Positions 1 to 8,748 of a stretch of DNA of 64,000 bases are shown piece after piece. Position 1 is the first letter of the stretch. The number at the start of each line of letters is the position of its first letter. The notes beneath the pieces are model-generated. The model ran no database searches. It was given only the letters and a program-made list of their open reading frames with translations, and was not told the DNA's origin. The stretch lies in the NCBI RefSeq assembly GCF_000092225.1, contig NC_014158.1, positions 496,001-560,000 of the forward strand, in the 5' to 3' direction. A program made the position numbers and the translations under genes. The DNA comes from Tsukamurella paurometabola DSM 20162 (GTDB lineage: Bacteria > Actinomycetota > Actinomycetes > Mycobacteriales > Mycobacteriaceae).

Positions 1-26
1 CTGCGCAGTTCTGCCTACACTCTCCC

Positions 27-50
27 GCCCCGAATCTGACCGGGGCTTTT
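27..50 (+). terminator. Intrinsic terminator of a gene upstream of the window
   Basis: A perfect 6-bp stem (GCCCCG at 27-32, CGGGGC at 41-46) with an 8-nt loop is followed by TTTT at 47-50. This is the classic stem plus U-tract arrangement for plus-strand transcription and probably ends whatever gene lies to the left of the window. The FBP gene starts 18 bp further on. Confidence 0.6.
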
Positions 51-68
51 AGAAACAAAGGTTCAATT

Positions 69-563
69 ATGCATGCACTGACTCAGCAGCAGATCCTCGA
101 CTCCTTCCGCGGCGCCACCAAGAGCGAGGTCAAGCGGGTCACGTTCCCGCAGGATGTCGACGAGATCCGCTTCGACCGCCTCGAATTCCTCGGCTGGCAC
201 GACCGCAAGATCGCGCGCCGGGCCTACGTCTGCGTCCCGATGGAGGAGGGACCGGTGACGCTGTTGTTCACGCAGGCGGAGGCGAAGCCCAAGGCCAAGG
301 CCATGTGCACGTGGTGCCGCGATGTGAACATCACCAGCCAGGCGGTCCTCTTCTCGGTCCGCCGGGGCGGGCCGGCCGGGCGTAAGGGCGATACCATGGC
401 CGTTCTCGTCTGCGAGGATTTCAGCTGCGCCGCGAACGCACGCAAGCTTCCGCCGGCCTTTCATAAGGCCACCGACCTCGATGCCATCCGCGAGCAGAAC
501 CTCGCCGAGTTGCGGCGCAGGGTTACCGGTTTCGTCGCCGAGGTGCTCAGCACCGAGGAGTGA
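69..563 (+). CDS. FBP-domain protein (EF-G-binding protein C-terminal treble-clef zinc finger)
   Basis: The 164-residue protein is predicted to bind translation elongation factor G, as fusidic-acid-resistance FusB/FBP-type proteins do. The support is the C-terminal treble-clef signature: a CTWC pair near residue 79 followed by a second Cys pair (CEDFSC) near residue 116, with basic residues between them. The helical N-terminus (QQQILDSF) fits the family. The ATG at 69 is the only good start and lies just beyond an intrinsic terminator, so it likely has its own promoter. It converges with xthA 18 bp downstream. Family assignment is confident; the role in this organism is inferred. Confidence 0.75.
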   Translation: MHALTQQQILDSFRGATKSEVKRVTFPQDVDEIRFDRLEFLGWHDRKIARRAYVCVPMEEGPVTLLFTQAEAKPKAKAMCTWCRDVNITSQAVLFSVRRGGPAGRKGDTMAVLVCEDFSCAANARKLPPAFHKATDLDAIREQNLAELRRRVTGFVAEVLSTEE

Positions 564-581
564 CCCGCAGCGGCCGGGTCG

Positions 582-1451
582 TCAGTCCTTGCTCTGGGGC
601 AGTTTCGCACCGCGGGGAGCGACCCGGCCGGCCGACGGTGGCGGCACCATCGGCCCGATGTCACCGTCGGGCGCCGTGTCCAGATCGAGCATCACAGGGG
701 CGTGGTCACTCGGGCCCTTACCCTTGCGGGCCTGCCGATCGATCCATGCCGCCGCGGTCCGGTCTGCGACCGGCCCACTCGCGAGGATCAGGTCGATCCG
801 CATACCGAGGTTCTTGTTGAACATGCCGGCCCGGTAGTCCCAGTACGAGAAGACTTGGTCGGTGGGCCAGTGCTCGCGCACCACATCGCGCAGGCCGAGG
901 TCTTCGAGCGCGCGCAGCGCGTCGCGCTCCGGTTCGGTGACGTGGGTGTGGCCGGCGAAGGCGGCCGGATCGAAGACGTCCTCATCGGTGGGCGCGATGT
1001 TCATATCGCCGCACACCAGTTGCGGCACCGAATCGGCGCTGACCTGATCCCGCAGTGCCGCCAACCATTCCAACTTGTACGCGTAATGGTCGGAGCCCAC
1101 CTCACGACCGTTCGGTGTGTACAGCGAGTGCACGCGGATACCGGCGCAGACCGCCGAGATCGCCCGTCCCTCGACGGTGCCGTCGAACGCGGGTGCACCC
1201 GGGATGCCGACCACCACGTCGTCGAGCCCCACCCGCGACAACACCGCCGAGCCGTTCCACTGCGGCTGGCCCGCGGTGGCGAACTCGTACCCGCGCTCGG
1301 TCAGGTCGGGGCCGATCAGCGTGGCGAAGGCGTCATCGGTGAGCTTGAGTTCCTGCAGGCACACCACATCGGGCTGCCGCGAATCGAGCCATTCCAGCAG
1401 GCGGCCGTGCCGCTGTTTGACCGAGTTCACATTCCAGGTGGCGACGCGCAT
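582..1451 (-). CDS. xthA: Exodeoxyribonuclease III (AP endonuclease)
   Basis: A Mg-dependent exonuclease/AP endonuclease of base-excision repair, cutting DNA 5' of abasic sites and trimming 3' blocks. The 289-residue protein begins with the family hallmark TWNVNSVKQR, then has CLQELKL (catalytic Glu), GDMNIAPTDED (Asp and Asn of the active site) and SDHAPVMLDL (catalytic Asp-His) near the C-terminus. Length is close to E. coli XthA (268) with a short C-terminal tail. The ATG start is the natural first residue of the fold. It ends convergently with the FBP gene. Confidence 0.95.
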   Translation of the reverse strand: MRVATWNVNSVKQRHGRLLEWLDSRQPDVVCLQELKLTDDAFATLIGPDLTERGYEFATAGQPQWNGSAVLSRVGLDDVVVGIPGAPAFDGTVEGRAISAVCAGIRVHSLYTPNGREVGSDHYAYKLEWLAALRDQVSADSVPQLVCGDMNIAPTDEDVFDPAAFAGHTHVTEPERDALRALEDLGLRDVVREHWPTDQVFSYWDYRAGMFNKNLGMRIDLILASGPVADRTAAAWIDRQARKGKGPSDHAPVMLDLDTAPDGDIGPMVPPPSAGRVAPRGAKLPQSKD

Positions 1452-1481
1452 GACTCCACCGTATCGGGCGCCGCCGACAGG

Positions 1482-2531
1482 TCAGGGGCGGACGTCGATC
1501 CACTCGATGTAGGCGCTGCCGCGCACCGGCTTCGACTCGAACGTGCCCGCGTAGCTGTAGGCCGCCACGTAACCGGGGCCGTGCCCGTAGCGCCACGGCG
1601 AGTCGACCACGCAATCGATCTCCAGGACCCGGTCGCGGCCCTCGCAGACGGCCCAGGTGAACCGGTTCGGCACCCGCATCGAGCGGCCTTGCTCGTCGAC
1701 GCGGGACTCCCACTCGGTCACGTGCAGTGCCACATCGTCGTACACCTGCGCCGGCTCGCCCAGGCGCCGCACGTGCAGCAGCCGGCACGCCACGTTCTCG
1801 CGGGCGCGCACGTCGGTGAGCAGCAGCTGCGTCGACGGGTCGACGTCGATGATCTGGTATGTGAAGAAGTCGATCGGCAGCTTCAGCGGTGCGGGCACGG
1901 GGCGCGGTGTGAGTGCCTGCGCCATACCGCGGATGCGGGCGTACTCGAAGGTGCCGAGACCGGAGACCTGCACCCCGTCGACGGTGCCGGTGTACGGCGC
2001 AGCGAGGCTGAAGTGATCGTACAGAGGGGTTTTCACGAAGTAGGAGACCTGATCGGTGACCTGCAGGGTGAGGTCGACGTCGAAGCCCGGGTAGCGTCCG
2101 CGCACCGTTACAGTCGGTAGGTCGACGGTGATCGTCAGCTCGTCGCCCCAGTGCAGCGACGAGCCGTCGGGCGCGAAGTCGCAGTCCGTGCTCGCGTCGT
2201 AGGCCCGGTAGAAGTGCTGGTCGTCCTTGGCGGTCGACGACAACACCGTGGTGGTGTTACGGGCATCCGGCGCTGCGAGATAGTCCTGATCGAAGACCTC
2301 CGCTCCCGGGGCGCCGATCAGCGTCATCGTGTTCACGTACCGATGCGGCGCAGGCAGATCCGGAACGAAAACGCCGAAATGCGTCGTGCCCCACAGCCGG
2401 GAATCGGTGTGCGGAACCATCACGTCGTGGTGAGCGAAAGGCGTTCGCGAGGCGGCGAGACGTCCGGAATCGGTGGCTGAGAACAGGGCGGTGCCGAGTG
2501 TGGCAGCGAGGGTGGAGAGCGTGTGCGGCAC
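1482..2531 (-). CDS. Uncharacterised protein, possibly CrtC/AttH lipocalin-like
   Basis: A 349-residue soluble protein without signal peptide or membrane segments. The alternating beta-rich sequence, with many Trp/Tyr/Asp residues and the closing AYIEWIDVR, suggests two lipocalin-like beta barrels like those of the CrtC/AttH superfamily, but I see no catalytic motif I can name. The start is GTG. It is divergent from crtB across an 88-bp gap with a shared inverted repeat, so a role linked to carotenoid or isoprenoid lipid is plausible (inference only). A plain conserved unknown is the safe reading. Confidence 0.5.
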   Translation of the reverse strand: MPHTLSTLAATLGTALFSATDSGRLAASRTPFAHHDVMVPHTDSRLWGTTHFGVFVPDLPAPHRYVNTMTLIGAPGAEVFDQDYLAAPDARNTTTVLSSTAKDDQHFYRAYDASTDCDFAPDGSSLHWGDELTITVDLPTVTVRGRYPGFDVDLTLQVTDQVSYFVKTPLYDHFSLAAPYTGTVDGVQVSGLGTFEYARIRGMAQALTPRPVPAPLKLPIDFFTYQIIDVDPSTQLLLTDVRARENVACRLLHVRRLGEPAQVYDDVALHVTEWESRVDEQGRSMRVPNRFTWAVCEGRDRVLEIDCVVDSPWRYGHGPGYVAAYSYAGTFESKPVRGSAYIEWIDVRP

Positions 2532-2549
2532 GTGCGAGTCCCCTGATCT

Positions 2550-2573
2550 GATAGATATCTCGCCAAATCTATC
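2550..2573. promoter_or_regulatory. Inverted repeat in the divergent crtB promoter region
   Basis: GATAGAT (2550-2556) and ATCTATC (2567-2573) form a perfect 7-bp inverted repeat with a 10-nt spacer, in an unusually AT-rich patch between the two divergent genes. It looks like a dimeric repressor operator controlling both. No regulator gene is adjacent; a MarR-, TetR- or MerR-type factor elsewhere would be needed. Confidence 0.4.
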
Positions 2574-2619
2574 GTTGGCGTGGCGTGAACGTCAAGGACG
2601 CATCGGGGAGGATGGAGGC

Positions 2620-3429
2620 ATGGATTCCACCGAGCGGTACACGGCCGCGGCCGTTGCGGCCTCCGCGGTCGTGATCCGCCAGTACTCGACATCGTTCTCG
2701 CTGGCCAGCCGGATGATGCCGCGCCGTGTACGCTCGCACATCACATCGATCTACGGGCTCGTGCGCGTCGCGGATGAGGTGGTCGACGGTGCCTGTCCGG
2801 TCGATCCGCGCGCACATCTCGATGCACTGGAGGTGGCCACGGAGCGCGCGATCGAGACTGGTTTCAGCACCGACCTGGTGGTGCACGCCTTCGCGAATAC
2901 CGCGCGCGCAACCGGATTCGGCACCGAGCTCACGCGCCCGTTCTTCGCTTCGATGCGCGCCGACCTCACCCCCGCGCCGCATACGGCCGAATCGCTGGCG
3001 CAATACATCTACGGTTCCGCGGAAGTAGTCGGGTTGATGTGCCTGCGCGCCTACCTCCACGGGGCGGCGCCGTCGGACTACGAAGCGCTCGCATCCGACG
3101 CGAAACGCCTGGGCGCGGCGTTCCAGAAGATCAACTTCCTGCGTGACCTCACCGATGACGAACTGCGCCTGGGCCGCGCCTACCTCCCCGAGCTGACGCC
3201 CGACGCCTATGCGGCCGCGCTCGCGGACGCTCGCGAGGACCTGGAACAGGCCCGACGGGGCATCGCCCGACTCCCAGGTGATGTGCGGCGCGGCGTGCGC
3301 GCCGCCGCCGACCTGTATTCCGCTCTGCTGCACCGGCTGGAGGCCGCCGGGCTCGACGGTGCCCGCGCCGGTCGTGTCCGCGTCCCCGCGGCCTCGAAGC
3401 TGCTCGCGGTGGTCCGCGGCGTCCGCTGA
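2620..3429 (+). CDS. crtB: Phytoene synthase
   Basis: Condenses two geranylgeranyl diphosphates to phytoene, the first committed step of C40 carotenoid synthesis. Both Asp-rich motifs are present in the 269-residue protein: DEVVD near residue 48 (DxxxD) and the second block NFLRDLTDDELRLGRAYLP near 175, which is typical of squalene/phytoene synthases. I chose the ATG at 2620 because GGAGGATGGAGG lies just upstream and residues before it do not resemble the family; the open frame extends further up without support. The desaturase crtI lies 11 kb away rather than adjacent. Confidence 0.88.
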   Translation: MDSTERYTAAAVAASAVVIRQYSTSFSLASRMMPRRVRSHITSIYGLVRVADEVVDGACPVDPRAHLDALEVATERAIETGFSTDLVVHAFANTARATGFGTELTRPFFASMRADLTPAPHTAESLAQYIYGSAEVVGLMCLRAYLHGAAPSDYEALASDAKRLGAAFQKINFLRDLTDDELRLGRAYLPELTPDAYAAALADAREDLEQARRGIARLPGDVRRGVRAAADLYSALLHRLEAAGLDGARAGRVRVPAASKLLAVVRGVR

Positions 3430-3468
3430 CCCGCGGTCCCCTCTTGTCCCGGAGGTTCGCGCCTGCTA

Positions 3469-3495
3469 TATCTAGATACAAATCGTATCTAGATA
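3469..3495. promoter_or_regulatory. Double TATCTAGATA palindrome, probable PadR operator
   Basis: Two identical 10-bp palindromes, TATCTAGATA at 3469-3478 and 3486-3495, have centres 17 bp apart. Together they form an 11-bp-arm perfect inverted repeat with a 5-nt spacer. The site is the only strongly AT-rich segment nearby and ends 10 bp before the start of the membrane protein gene cotranscribed with padR. Autoregulation by the PadR product is the natural reading. Confidence 0.6.
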
Positions 3496-3505
3496 GGGTG
3501 GTGGA

Positions 3506-4516
3506 ATGGCGCTGGACGATTGGCCCGAGCGCGACCGGCGGTGGGCGGCGCGCTACATCCTGTGCCTCGCCGTGAAGCAGGACGTCTCGTACGAGGCGAG
3601 CGAGGCGCGGCAGGCCGAACTGATCGCCGCCGTCGAATCGGCCGGACTGCCCGCCGCCGAACTGTTCGGTGATCCGGATGAAGCGGCGGCCGCCGACGGC
3701 GCCGATATTCGCTCCTCGGAGCCACCGCCCGCGCCGCTGCTGGGCGGCGGCCGACAGGACGGCATCGACGCGATGGGGGTGGCCTATCTGACCGTGGGTG
3801 TCCCCGCGGCGATCCTGGTGCCGATGGTCGGTGGCGCGCGGGTCGACGTCACCGTGGGCACCGTGGCGCTGATGGCCGGGATCGTCATCGCCCTGTTCGC
3901 GGGCGGCGCCGCCTGGTCGGCGGCGGCCGAGGGCTATCCGCGCCGGGCTATGGCACTGGGGCTGACGGCGGTGGCGGCAGCCCTCTTCGCCGCATCGCAG
4001 GTCTCGTGGCCGAATCGGGCGGATGTGCTCGTCGCCGGCCTCCCATCGTGGATCGCGGTCCCGGCGATACTCGCACCGGGAATCGTCGCGCTGGTGGTTG
4101 CGCGATTCGTGTCGAACGAACCGCGGCAGGCGGAGGAGTACACCGATGATCAATGGTTCATGCGATTCCGAGATGTGTTGCGCAGCAGGTGGGTATCCGC
4201 CGACGTGATCGACGAGCACGTGCGGTCGCTACGTGCCGACCTTCCCGATGTGAGCACCGCGACCGAGGAGTACGGCGATCCCGTCGCGCTCGCCCGGCGG
4301 CTCGCGAACGACGACTCGGCAGCGGATCGCCGCCGGTGGACGTGGAAGGCGGCGGCGTTTGCGGTGTTCGCCTTCCTCGTCCTGTTCGGTGCGATCACTT
4401 CACTGATCGGCGACGGCCCGTCCTGGGGCGTGCTCGCGCCGATCGCGGTGGTGTTCCTGTACGCGCCGACGGCGCTGAAGTCCTGGCGATCGCGGCCGCG
4501 GAAGGCCGGGGCATGA
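3506..4516 (+). CDS. Multi-spanning membrane protein with DUF1700/HAAS-like segments
   Basis: A 336-residue protein with a soluble helical N-terminus (1-90), about four hydrophobic helices between roughly 90 and 210, a second soluble helical segment with the pattern GDPVALARRL near 275, and two final membrane helices. The GDP-ALA-L pattern is typical of the HAAS/DUF1700 signalling-associated domains that commonly accompany PadR repressors; an N-terminal copy reads LFGDPDEAA. The stop overlaps the padR start by 4 bp, so translation is coupled. It may sense or respond to membrane stress; the ligand is unknown. Confidence 0.6.
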   Translation: MALDDWPERDRRWAARYILCLAVKQDVSYEASEARQAELIAAVESAGLPAAELFGDPDEAAAADGADIRSSEPPPAPLLGGGRQDGIDAMGVAYLTVGVPAAILVPMVGGARVDVTVGTVALMAGIVIALFAGGAAWSAAAEGYPRRAMALGLTAVAAALFAASQVSWPNRADVLVAGLPSWIAVPAILAPGIVALVVARFVSNEPRQAEEYTDDQWFMRFRDVLRSRWVSADVIDEHVRSLRADLPDVSTATEEYGDPVALARRLANDDSAADRRRWTWKAAAFAVFAFLVLFGAITSLIGDGPSWGVLAPIAVVFLYAPTALKSWRSRPRKAGA

Positions 4517-4854
4517 GCGTCGCCGCCTGGCAGCGAGCGACCCTCCCGCTGTTGATCCTCGGCGTCCTCGAGTCGGCGCCGCGGCACGGCTACGGGATCT
4601 CCGCGGCGCTCGTCGACGTCGGCCTGCACCCGATCAAGGGCGCGCAGCTGTATCCCGCCCTGGTGAAACTCGAGAATGAGGGTGCGATCGTCGCGACCTG
4701 GGAGCAGAGCGAATCCGGCCCCGCCCGCAAGGTCTACGAGCTGACCGCGACCGGTCGCACGCAGCTCGCGACCCTCCGGGAGGACTGGCGCACGTTCACC
4801 ACGGCGGCGGCGCAGCTCGGTGCGGCGGCCACCACCCCGTCTACCCGTAGGTAG
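4513..4854 (+). CDS. PadR-family transcriptional repressor
   Basis: A 113-residue winged-helix repressor. LPLLILGVLESAPRHGYGI is the typical PadR opening, followed by the recognition-helix region and wing (GAIVATWEQSESGPARKVYELTATG). It is the short PadR type with only a brief C-terminal helix. The start is the ATG at 4513 inside the ATGA overlap with the membrane protein gene; longer in-frame extension upstream merely runs inside that gene. It most likely binds the palindromes at 3469-3495 and controls its own operon. Confidence 0.85.
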   Translation: MSVAAWQRATLPLLILGVLESAPRHGYGISAALVDVGLHPIKGAQLYPALVKLENEGAIVATWEQSESGPARKVYELTATGRTQLATLREDWRTFTTAAAQLGAAATTPSTRR

Positions 4855-4922
4855 CAAGCACTCGACGCAGGCGTCGGCCCAGGAAGCGATGTGGGCTAAC
4901 GCTGTTAAGTCGGGAGGGGGCG

Positions 4923-5795
4923 TTACTGCGAGGCGGCGGGGTGGAGCTCGGGGGTCGCGTTCCGCTCGAGGAAATCAGTGAGCAGGGCGTCGAATTCGGG
5001 AGCGCACTCCAGCTGCGGCATGTGACCGACGCCGGGGATGAGGTGCCCCTCCGCGTGCGGGATCAAGGCGCGAGCGGCGCTCAGGTGCTTCGGCGGCAGG
5101 ATCTTGTCCCGATCGCCCCAGAGCACCATCGTGGGCCGCGGTGTCTTCGCGATCGTGGCCTGGAGCTCGTCGCGCCACTCCTGCTGGACGCCCCCGAGCA
5201 CGGAGCCGAGTGAATCGGCGGTGCGCCACGTGGTGAGGCCGGCATCGGTCTCCCGTGCGATCTTCATCGCATGATCGATGCGAGCACGGGTCGCGAAGGA
5301 CTTGTCCGCGAAGATCAGTCGTTCCTGGATGATCGCGGACAGCCGACTCGGGGTGGTCGCCATCAACTTGCCGATCAGCGGCAGGCCCAGCAGGCGCAAC
5401 AGCGGAGTGACCTCCTTGCCGAAGCCCGCGGAATCGACCAGGGTGATCGTCGCGACCTGCTCCGGGCGCTGCGTCAGCAGTGTCATGGTCACCGCCCCAC
5501 CGAGCGAGTTACCCACCACGTGAACGGGTCCCGTCACTTTCAACGCGTCCAGCGTCTCACCCACGCCGCGCGCCAGCGCCGGCAATCCCGCACCGTCGGG
5601 GTGCGGTGCCGACCAGCCGTAGCCGGGGAGGTCGGTGGCGATGAGACGGAAATCCCCGGACAGGGACTCGAACTGGGGATCCCAGTCCTCCAGGCTGCGG
5701 GTGATGCCGTGCAGCAGGAGGACGGTCGGCTTGGACTCGTCGCCCTCGGCGCGTACCCGCGCCCAGCGTCCGTTGACGGCGATGGTGGAGATCAT
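4923..5795 (-). CDS. Alpha/beta hydrolase
   Basis: Predicted soluble serine hydrolase of 290 residues. The oxyanion-hole motif LLHGITRS, the nucleophile elbow GNSLGG, a late Asp (LWGDRDKILP) and a C-terminal His (GVGHMPQLE) give a complete catalytic triad. The overall pattern resembles C-C hydrolase/esterase members (MhpC/BphD-like). Start chosen at the ATG at 5795, which overlaps the stop of the upstream hydrolase by 4 bp; this is the last gene of the four-gene operon. Substrate unknown. Confidence 0.8.
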   Translation of the reverse strand: MISTIAVNGRWARVRAEGDESKPTVLLLHGITRSLEDWDPQFESLSGDFRLIATDLPGYGWSAPHPDGAGLPALARGVGETLDALKVTGPVHVVGNSLGGAVTMTLLTQRPEQVATITLVDSAGFGKEVTPLLRLLGLPLIGKLMATTPSRLSAIIQERLIFADKSFATRARIDHAMKIARETDAGLTTWRTADSLGSVLGGVQQEWRDELQATIAKTPRPTMVLWGDRDKILPPKHLSAARALIPHAEGHLIPGVGHMPQLECAPEFDALLTDFLERNATPELHPAASQ

Positions 5796-6688
5796 CGGTT
5801 CGCCTCGATCCACTCGAAGGTCACATCGGCGACGGGAGAAGGGTTCTGTGCCACCACCCAGTGTCCGCCGGGCACCGAGACATCGCGCGACTTCGGGGAG
5901 TGTGTGAGGCCGGCCAGCTGCACCGGGCGGGTGACGAAGAGATCGCCCTCGGGCGTGACCACCTGCACTGGCACGGTGGTGTCCGCGGCGGCGGGCTTGA
6001 GGAAAGGCCCGGGCATGTTGGCCCGGTACAGGTTCAACCCATTGGTGAAATCGCGGTCCGAGCGCTCGTAGCCCTCCGCGGTGCGCCCGCCGGTGCCGCG
6101 CTTCTCCAGCGTCTCGATCAATTTCTGGCCCCAGCCGCGGCGGTAGAGCGCATCTGCCAGTCCGGGGGCGAGGAAGAACGGGATGTAGGTGGAGCCCGCC
6201 GCCTGGCGCAGCCGCGCGGGCACGTCCGCGAATCGCCGTGCACCTTTGAGATATTCGCCCGCATGGTTCAGGTTGGGGCCGGAGATCGAGGTGTAGCTCG
6301 CCGTCTTATCGGCCACGGCGGGGTCGACCACCGCGTGCCAGCCCTGGATCGAGCCCCAGTCGTGGCCCAGCAGGTGCACCTTCGACCGGTCGCCGGATTG
6401 CTCGCGCACGGCGTCGATCACCTTGGAGACGTCGGAGATGAGCCGGTCGAAGCGGTAGCCCGCCTTGCCCGCGGGCGCCTCGGAGTCGCCCGCGCCGCGG
6501 ACGTCGTAGGTGTACACGTTGGCGCGCCCGGCCAAGGCCGCCGCAACGCCGTCCCAGACGTGGTGATTGTCGGGGTAGCCGTGGATCGCCAGCACCGTGG
6601 GCAACGCGGGATCGTGCTCCCCGTAACGGAATCCGGCGAGCGTGAGCCCATCCGAGGTGGGCACGTCGAAGCGGGTCTGATCAGTCAT
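5792..6688 (-). CDS. Alpha/beta hydrolase, epoxide-hydrolase-like
   Basis: A 298-residue hydrolase. It shows the HGYPDNHHVWD oxyanion segment and an elbow GHDWGS with Asp as nucleophile, as in epoxide hydrolases and haloalkane dehalogenases, then a C-terminal GGHWV His. A Ser nucleophile is absent, which favours the Asp-nucleophile class. It sits between the ferredoxin reductase (9-bp gap) and the last hydrolase (4-bp overlap). The operon composition suggests oxidation of a hydrophobic substrate followed by hydrolysis, but the substrate cannot be read from sequence. Confidence 0.8.
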   Translation of the reverse strand: MTDQTRFDVPTSDGLTLAGFRYGEHDPALPTVLAIHGYPDNHHVWDGVAAALAGRANVYTYDVRGAGDSEAPAGKAGYRFDRLISDVSKVIDAVREQSGDRSKVHLLGHDWGSIQGWHAVVDPAVADKTASYTSISGPNLNHAGEYLKGARRFADVPARLRQAAGSTYIPFFLAPGLADALYRRGWGQKLIETLEKRGTGGRTAEGYERSDRDFTNGLNLYRANMPGPFLKPAAADTTVPVQVVTPEGDLFVTRPVQLAGLTHSPKSRDVSVPGGHWVVAQNPSPVADVTFEWIEANR

Positions 6689-6697
6689 GGGTGCCTT

Positions 6698-7855
6698 CTA
6701 GAGGTCGATGGTGAGGTGATCGCCGGCGGCGCGGGAGACGCAGGTGAGCATCTGCCCCTGTTCCCGCTCGTACGGTGTCAAGGTCTGGTCCCGGTGGTCG
6801 ACGGTGCCTTCGGTCACCGTCACCCGGCAGGTTCCACAGAACCCCTGACGGCACGAGTACGGGGCATCGGGCCGGGCCTTGAGCACCGCTGCGAGCAGCG
6901 TCTCCTCGGCTCCCACATCGACGGTGGTGCCGGTCTCGGACAGTGTTGCGGTGAAAGGCTTCCCATCGACCACGGGCGGAGCCGAGAAGCGCTCGTAATG
7001 CAGCTCCACATCGGTGCGGCCGATCAGCCCGATGCGCAGCGCCTCGAGCATGGGGATCGGGCCGCACGAGTACAGCGCGGTGGGTCCAGGGGTGTCGCCG
7101 ATCAGGACATCGGCGGTGGGGATCCCGTGCACATCGTCGGTGCGGATCTCCACCTTGTCGCCGAACTTCGCCACCTCGCTGATGAACGGGATGGTGTCGG
7201 TCGATCGGCCGGTGTACAGCATCGACCAGTCGAGACCGAGCCGCTCGGCGGCGATCATCATCGGAAGGATGGGCGTGATGCCGATGCCGCCGGCCACGAA
7301 TCGCAGATGCTGCGCCGCGGAGCCGTGACCGGGCACGGCCATCGGCATGCCGTTGCGCGGCCCCTTGACGGTGACCGTGGAACCGAGGTGCAGCGTCTCG
7401 TGCACCTCCACCGAGCCGCCGCCACCGGTCGGTATGCGGCGCACCGCGATCCGGTACGTGTCGGCGTCCGCGGGATCGCCGCACAGCGAGTACTCGCGCA
7501 TGCGGCCGGAAGGGAGCAGGAGGTCGAGGTGTGCTCCCGGCGTCCAGCGGGGCAGAGGCGTACCGTCGGCCGATTCCAGCGTGAGCGCGACGACGTCCTT
7601 ATCGTGCGCGACGATCTCGCGGCCGATCACCCGCAACTGGCGCGAGGTGTCGGGCTCGGCGAGATCGCGCGGCTTCATCAGGTGCGCGAACGCGGGGATG
7701 GTGGTGCTGAAGAACGCATTGGCGAAGCGCAGGAGGGGATCCCGCTTCCATCGGCCGTAGAGATGGGGAGGAACTTCGGTGACGGGCTCACCCCAGGGTC
7801 GGAAGACCGACGGGGACTTGCGGCCCTTCGTCGGATCGATGCCGGCGCCGGTCAT
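6698..7855 (-). CDS. Ferredoxin reductase with C-terminal 2Fe-2S domain
   Basis: An electron-transfer flavoprotein of 385 residues that passes electrons from NAD(P)H through FAD to a plant-type 2Fe-2S cluster. Visible are the flavin motif REYSLCG, the nucleotide-binding segment GGIGITPILPM, the CGP motif, and at the C-terminus CRQGFCGTC plus a fourth Cys (LTCVSRA). An N-terminal region of about 70 residues (residues 25-60, RWKRDPLLRFANAFF) is typical of mycobacterial members. The start at 7855 overlaps the stop of the upstream hydrolase gene by 4 bp. The oxygenase or desaturase it serves is not in the operon. Confidence 0.88.
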   Translation of the reverse strand: MTGAGIDPTKGRKSPSVFRPWGEPVTEVPPHLYGRWKRDPLLRFANAFFSTTIPAFAHLMKPRDLAEPDTSRQLRVIGREIVAHDKDVVALTLESADGTPLPRWTPGAHLDLLLPSGRMREYSLCGDPADADTYRIAVRRIPTGGGGSVEVHETLHLGSTVTVKGPRNGMPMAVPGHGSAAQHLRFVAGGIGITPILPMMIAAERLGLDWSMLYTGRSTDTIPFISEVAKFGDKVEIRTDDVHGIPTADVLIGDTPGPTALYSCGPIPMLEALRIGLIGRTDVELHYERFSAPPVVDGKPFTATLSETGTTVDVGAEETLLAAVLKARPDAPYSCRQGFCGTCRVTVTEGTVDHRDQTLTPYEREQGQMLTCVSRAAGDHLTIDL

Positions 7856-8748
7856 CCGTTCGCCGCCCGGGCCGCCGGCGACGTGGCGAGGTAGGCCACG
7901 GCCTGCGCCGTCGAGCCGATCGAGGCGGGGTCGAAGCTGGGCTTGAAGTAGATCAGCGTGAACTTGATGACGTCGCGGAGCTTGGGAAGGATGTTCTTGC
8001 GCGAGCCCCTGAGGTACTCCCACCACAGTCGCGGGTACGAGTAGCTGAAGTTCGGATCCTTGCGGAGCATGTAACCCGACGTGCGGTGCAGCGCGAGTAC
8101 CAGGAACACCACGCCCACGATCATGGCGCGGCAGCGGTGGAAGTAGCTGGGGTCGAAGTAGTTCGCCACATCGTGCGCGACGCTGCGGTGCTCGACCTCC
8201 TCTGCGCCGTGCCAGCGACAGATGTCGGCCATCGTGGGATCGACGCCGTACTTGTCCCAGTCGTTGTTGAGCGCGAACACTCCGAGGATGGCGGTGTAGT
8301 GCTCGACGGCCGCGATCAGCCACAGGCGCTGCACCATGTCGTTGTACTGGGCGCGGTCCGAGCGGTAAGTGCGCGGCGCGAGGATCTTGCGGAAGATGTA
8401 CTCGAACTGCCGGGCCACGGGCGTGGTGTCGATGCCGCAGCGCGCGAGGTATTCGCTGAGCGCGCGGTCGTGCGACTCGGCGTGCATGGCCTCCTGGCCG
8501 ATGAAGCCGCGCATGGTGCGGGCGAGGTTCTCGTCCTTCACGTACGGGAGCGCCTCGTTGTAGACCTCGCAGAACCACCGCTCGCCCTCGGGGAGCACGG
8601 AGTGCAGGATGCTGCTGATGATGTCGCTGGCCACGGGCTCGCCGGGGATCCATTCGAGCGGGGTGTTCTCCCAGTCGAAGGTGACGTTCCGGGCGTGGAT
8701 CTCGACCTCGGCGGGCTCGTGCTCGTGCGCCGTTGCTCGGGAGCTCAT
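7852..8748 (-). CDS. Predicted metal-dependent hydrolase (PF10118-like)
   Basis: A 298-residue helical protein with the family's spaced His/Glu residues: EAMHAESHDRAL, EHYTAILG and GAEEVEHRSVAHDV. These resemble a ferritin-like di-iron arrangement, so an oxygenase or aldehyde-type chemistry is as likely as hydrolysis. ATG at 8748 chosen because GGAAGGAAGG lies just upstream; a longer form would begin at 8790. First gene of a tightly overlapping operon with a ferredoxin reductase, which could supply electrons to a di-iron site (inference). Confidence 0.75.
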   Translation of the reverse strand: MSSRATAHEHEPAEVEIHARNVTFDWENTPLEWIPGEPVASDIISSILHSVLPEGERWFCEVYNEALPYVKDENLARTMRGFIGQEAMHAESHDRALSEYLARCGIDTTPVARQFEYIFRKILAPRTYRSDRAQYNDMVQRLWLIAAVEHYTAILGVFALNNDWDKYGVDPTMADICRWHGAEEVEHRSVAHDVANYFDPSYFHRCRAMIVGVVFLVLALHRTSGYMLRKDPNFSYSYPRLWWEYLRGSRKNILPKLRDVIKFTLIYFKPSFDPASIGSTAQAVAYLATSPAARAANG

